Shown in pieces: positions 59,459-64,000 of a stretch of DNA of 64,000 bases (positions are counted from its first letter, which is position 1; each line of letters starts with the position of its first letter). A model generated the notes under the pieces. That model made no database searches. It was not told where the DNA came from and saw only the letters and a program-made list of their open reading frames with translations. Made by a program: the position numbers and the translations under genes. Origin of the DNA: Liolophura sinensis (lineage: Eukaryota > Mollusca > Polyplacophora > Chitonida > Chitonidae); NCBI RefSeq assembly GCF_032854445.1, contig NC_088295.1:80010028-80074027 (forward strand). The letters run 5' to 3'.

Positions 59459-59946
59459 TACTGTAGACATTTTATAAACCCGGCCCTCTGATGACTTTGA
59501 CATTTATATGCCTACCTGTTAGCAGTAATACATATGCAACACTGTAGTGTAGTGCAACGTTTTGTATCTCTGAAGTCTGCAGTCTCTGTAGAAACTTCTT
59601 TGGTGATTTTGCATAACCTCAAGGTCAAAGGGTACATACATTCCGATACACATCTTGCTCCTGAAGATGACATGTCGATTGATTTTATCTTTATACCCCA
59701 CAAGTTAGAGCCTTCTATAATCAGCTTATTGGGCTTATGTGTTTGTGAAAGATCAAATGGCGACAATGTCTGGTGTCTAAACATTCAATATATCGACTGG
59801 CGTGAATGATCTTGTAGCCTCTAGCGCGTGGTACTCCATTCCGTATCAGTAGCTTTAACTGTTGAAGTCACTGACCCACTACTATACTTGTCAGTCTTCT
59901 CACTAAGGTGTCCGTGGCGGTGTCACTCTTGACCGGTATCTTGACC
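59459..59946. other. Gene-free stretch
   Basis: It begins with decayed minisatellite units (to about 59560). A 91-codon plus-strand frame at 59534-59809 has no recognised motif. Confidence 0.4.
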
Positions 59947-60148
59947 GGCCCCGATAGTACAATTGGCAGAGCGCCCGCTTCAGGAGGCGGTAGATTCAGG
60001 GTCAATCCTGGGTCGAGTCACACCTAAGACTTTCAAAGAGGCAGTTGTAACTTCCTCGTTTGGTGTTCAGCCCTACGAAAGGGATAGGGCAAAGACTGAT
60101 TGACCCATATCAGTATAATGTCCCGGGCGGGGTGGCTTACTTGCCATG
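59947..60148 (+). mobile_element. tRNA-type SINE (family B), 3'-truncated
   Basis: Head GGCCCCGATAGTACAATTGG with A-box-like sequence, B-box-like GGGTCAATCCTGGGTCGAGT, then AGTTGTAACTTCCTCGTTTG and TGACCCATATCAGTATAATG. It ends at CTTACTTGCCATG without the ACTCACTC tail seen in the full copy at 17031-17350. Confidence 0.82.
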
Positions 60149-63100
60149 ATTATCATTCAGAACTTGTAGGCGACTTATATTGTCATGGATTGTTCTTTGT
60201 CTCAGATGCATGTCTGTATTTGTTCACCAGCTTTAACTGACATACAACAGATGTTCATTTTCTGAGGTGAAAACAAAGAAATGCAAAAATTATGAAAACT
60301 TTTTTGTCACACACGATAATGCCGGTCAGCTTAGAATGTAGAGATGAAAACAAGAAAACCAAACTGAAAAGATAAGCATAGAATGACAAGATAATAAAAA
60401 TTGGGAATTTGAGGAAATCATTATACAGGATCAGCTGAGCGACAAATTTATCATCGGGATAATCGTGTGGAGTAAATTTGTACTGTTTACAAAGCAATGA
60501 GATAATTCCTAGTAGAATGTGTTTGCATAATTATACTCTGGTTTTCTTGATCATAAATCTTTATAAAGCAATTAAAGACGTACAGCATATAGAGTAAAAC
60601 CACAGCAGCGACGACAGTGTGTTAGCTGGCAAATGATCAGAGTTAATCCGGGAAATATGGCCTCTTGTCAATTTATCTCAGGGTTTCATTTTAATTGTTC
60701 ATGCATGAACAGTAGCAATTTACGCGTCCTCCTAGCACCATGGCTTAAGCAGAATTAGGTTGGAAAATTGCACTGATGTTAACTGCAATTTATTAGACGT
60801 CACTGGCCTAGACTTATTCAAAATGTTGTATTGTCATCACATTTAGCATACAATAACATTAAAAAAAATACTGAAGCATTTTTTTCTTTACATGTTCGCC
60901 ACTGTAGGGCAAACTTATATTGTTTGTATATCTGATTGCCTTCATAGAAACTCGAAGTGAGGTTGATGCTGTGTTTTAGCGATGCACTGCCCAGTTTTCT
61001 TGCGGAAAAGGATAAATGTTGGTCTTAGACCCCAATCAAATAAAAAAATAATCAATTTCAATATCATGCTCTTCCAATTCTGACTGGGGACAAAACTTCA
61101 TGTAACATCTTGACTATCAATTTAATCAATACAGTTTTGAGGAGGGATGAAACGCAATTATAAATGCAACATTGCATTTACTTTTTTAAAACCCATACAA
61201 ACATTCCCTTCTTATTTTCATTTACTTGACACATTGCCTGCTCCTTTCTGCTAGCCTATTATGTCCTTGCGACTCTGATTGGGAACAAAACATCGTGATT
61301 TTCAGTATGCTCAATAAAGTTTTGGGGACGGATGACGCGACAAAACGACAAAGAATTGCAAATACCAACATTGTAGTTTATCTTTTTAAACCCATATAAA
61401 TATACCTTTTATTATTTTCGTTCACTTGGTATATTGCCTGTTCCTTTCTCATCAGGTTTGTCTGCTCGTTTCTGTCCTCTCATTTTCATTTTCTGGTATA
61501 TTGCCTGCTCCTTTGACTTCTCAGTTTCGCCTGTCTGCGTCTGCTAATTTTCATTGTCATTTTTTCTTTTCACGCTCTTCAGTTTTCTTGTGTTCATAAT
61601 TTCATTCTCGCACTGTCATATTTTTCTTCCCGTTTTTTCTCACACATCCTTGATTTCTCAGCGCAATGCAAATGTCAACATAAACTAGATGTGATGATTT
61701 TCAATGTAAGCACCGGTATTTATTTCTAGCTCTCTTATTCTATAATTCTCCCTTTTGTCATTCCTGTTATTGCCTGGTATTTGACAGGATAACACAAATT
61801 AGAAATGCACCTTAGTTTATCGATTGTATATACACGTGTCGAACAAACGCAGCCTTAGGATCTCCGTTCACTTTCACATAATGCGCATTTTACAGTGAAC
61901 AGATTTAGCTCCGTTTAAAGGAATCATATTTTTTTTCCACATCCTCAATAGAGATGCTGTTTTGCACAACATTTACAGCTGAAATCAAATGTAATTCGAT
62001 GGATGAAAATCTCGAATTTGTAAATGTTGAACATCTGCCACTCTCAAAGAGCGTTCCTTTTGTTAATTTTGCATTGCTGATATTTTACCAGTAATATGAT
62101 ACATGTGAACTAGCCGCTTTGGTATTTGTCATCAACGATCATTTGCTTGAGACATTTAAGTCAGTGGTTCACTTCGTGCAATGTTTAATTGCTTCCAACG
62201 CTGTGCTGACACAGGAATCCATAGGTTTTGGTTCTCGTTTGTTTCTCTTAGATGCTAGTTTGTGACCAGAAATACTTTATATTATATATTTACAACTAGA
62301 AATTTCACAAGAGCAACACTTTTTAGAAAGAGCTTTTGGGATCATATTTTGCAAAGGTTTTTCACATTACTTTGAGTGCTAAAATTATTAAAACTTCTAC
62401 AATGATCATAATGGAGTTCAAAGTGATAAGACCAACAGGCAAGTAAGGACAACTTTTATGACGAAAGTGACAGCACTAAGACGTGGTTCGAAAGGACCAC
62501 CATATTTTATCAAACTTTAAATGATTTTATGTCACAGCAAAGATTCTAAAAAAAAATAAGATAAAATACCAGTAATACAAAATAAGAAGTAAGATAAAAT
62601 AAAATACATTATTCCATTACATAGACACAGTGTCCCCTGGCGTGAACAAAAACTGTGAAATCAAAGCACTGACAATAGCAATGTTTATGTATTGGTAATC
62701 TTGGTGTTTCGCGTCGCTACCAATATTATTTCTGGTAAGTTGTGGCAACACTGATATAAACGTAATTATAGTGTTGCCTTTCTAGAAAGTACTGCCGTAG
62801 ACACCAGACGTGATGCTATATCCAGTTTCGATATACAGATACCGAGCCAAGTAGCACTTAATATATACTTATACTGAGCACAAGGCCGGAGATGTACCAA
62901 GATTGTCATTTTGAAAGCATTTGACACCATCTTTGAACCATAACAGAGCATTTAACGAGCTCTAAATATATATGTGCTTAAGAATTGTTTATATGTGAAT
63001 TGGTATACGTGTGTGGAAATAGAAAATGACCGTTCCTACGTACAAAACGAATTGCACATATGTAAATAATGTGTATCAAGAATATGGATTTCTCGCATTG

Positions 63101-63620
63101 GTAGAAAACGGAAGTAAGATTTTGTAACATAACTGTGACTGTGAGAAAAATTAGCTGATAGGGGTACTGTCACAAATGGCACACAAAACACCGTCAGCAG
63201 CAGATGAGTTGAAGTCTATGATGCCATACATTACGTAGGAAGTGAAAGGACTCTTACCTTGACAGGGAGAGGTCATTGAAATACAGGGTACCAAACGCGC
63301 CCCCTTTTGCACATATGTTCAGATATGTGAACATCTTTTATACACAAGTACGAAAGATTTCCACATCACAACAAAAGAATTACACATATGTAAAAGAAAG
63401 AATTCTACAAGGGTAGAACTTGTGTTAAATAAATGTGAAGTACATATATATTACAAAATAATAAAACACGAACAAGACCTTGTGTTAATTCAACAGAGGA
63501 TAGAGCTGTTCATATATGACACAAGACTTTTGTAGGAAGTGTTTTGTGTGTATAGACCATTTTATAGACCATTGACAAAAATGTGTGAACCAAATATAGT
63601 TTTTCCTTGGTTTTATGCGT
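60149..63620. other. Gene-free stretch with a 195-bp tandem duplication
   Basis: Apart from the duplication at about 61076-61500 and short AT-rich tracts, nothing is recognised. No gene supported. Confidence 0.4.
61076..61520. repeat. 195-bp tandem duplication with a partial third unit
   Basis: TCTGACTGGGGACAAAAC at 61079 recurs as TCTGATTGGGAACAAAAC at 61274. Matching continues through TTTAAAACCCATACAAACAT/TTTAAACCCATATAAATATA and TTGCCTGCTCCTTTCT. A third TTGCCTGCTCCTTT lies at about 61501-61514. Confidence 0.75.
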
Positions 63621-63627
63621 TATAAAG
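63621..63627 (+). promoter_or_regulatory. Candidate TATA box
   Basis: TATAAAG lies 115 bp upstream of the ATG at 63736. The position would fit a start site near 63650 and an 85-bp leader. Confidence 0.4.
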
Positions 63628-63735
63628 TTACTATTTGTTTTAGCGTACGCTAAGAAATCAGCTAATATTGCATTCTGTGGTATATTTGATAGGAACAGAG
63701 AGGTCATCACGACTCGTCCCAAGAATTAGCCAATC

Positions 63736-63790
63736 ATGATCAGGCTGGGACTGCTGGTGGCATTACTTGCCTTCACCACAGTTGTCGCCG
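63736..63790 (+). CDS. Signal-peptide exon of a secreted protein (partial gene)
   Basis: ATG opens an 18-codon stretch, MIRLGLLVALLAFTTVVA, plus the first base of a Gly codon, ending at the consensus donor GTAAGA. A positively charged start, a long Leu/Val/Ala core and small residues at the end are a textbook signal peptide. A single short first exon holding just the signal peptide is common in animal secreted proteins. The mature protein lies beyond the right edge, so its identity is unknown. A TATA-like element sits upstream. Confidence 0.72.
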
Positions 63791-64000
63791 GTAAGATACC
63801 GTCTTGTCCATCGATCATTATCTTGTAGATCTTTGATTTTAACTCTTTGAAATATAATAAAATGGAACTTAAATATTTAAGTTAAATATTTACTTCTAGT
63901 ATCATGCATTTGCAACTTTTAAATGTCATTAAGTTTATTATTGTCTCGTTAAAATTCACCGCGAGTTGCGGAATAAAATGTCTTGAGGCTATGTAATAGT

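Noticed and set aside
59947-60020. Possible tRNA gene
   Set aside because: The tRNA-like sequence is the head of a SINE: the cloverleaf is imperfect and the same body follows it at 17031-17350.

Overview
This 64 kb window is eukaryotic, AT-rich, gene-poor genomic DNA that looks molluscan or at least lophotrochozoan. The reasons are one vertebrate-like intron-rich gene with GT-AG introns, a single-coding-exon peptide-type GPCR, many tRNA-headed SINEs whose 3' ends end in CAAATAAATA or ACTCACTC, decayed non-LTR retrotransposons with CCHC ORF1 and RNase H domains, and many minisatellites and MITEs. No bacterial operons, CRISPR arrays, rRNA genes or intact tRNA genes are visible.

Three protein genes are supported. 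(1) KLHL18 (plus, 34180-46035) is a BTB-BACK-Kelch substrate adaptor for Cullin-3 ubiquitin ligase. I resolved it into 11 coding exons totalling about 568 residues, with one anomaly: exon 7 carries two apparent compensating 1-nt indels. (2) An orphan class A GPCR (plus, 11523-12839, 438 residues) lies in one coding exon and directly follows a splice-acceptor-like sequence. (3) A secretory signal-peptide exon (plus, 63736-63790) opens a gene that runs off the right edge.

Layout: 1-949 is a 75-bp minisatellite. 1200-6709 holds a decayed Jockey/I-type LINE with a SINE inserted in ORF1. 6710-11519 has little besides a TA-flanked MITE and SINE pieces. 11520-12839 is the GPCR, followed by a strong G-quadruplex-type tract. 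13290-32600 is gene-free accessory DNA with about ten SINE copies, a second LINE fragment (about 23000-24905), a small TA-flanked MITE, hairpins and an AT microsatellite. 32633-33597 is a foldback-like element with inverted arrays of a 17-bp motif. 34180-46035 is KLHL18, with SINEs in introns 4 and 10. 46036-57150 has a SINE and a 33-bp minisatellite. 56880-59560 is a partly decayed 47-48-bp minisatellite region punctured by two different MITEs. 59947-63735 has a tRNA-type SINE head and a 195-bp tandem duplication before the terminal secreted-protein exon.

The genes show no operon-like relationship. The main biology beyond KLHL18 and the GPCR is mobile-element structure: SINE 3' tails resemble the 3' end of the local LINE, two opposite copies of one 346-bp MITE exist, and several SINE families appear to share exchanged modules.
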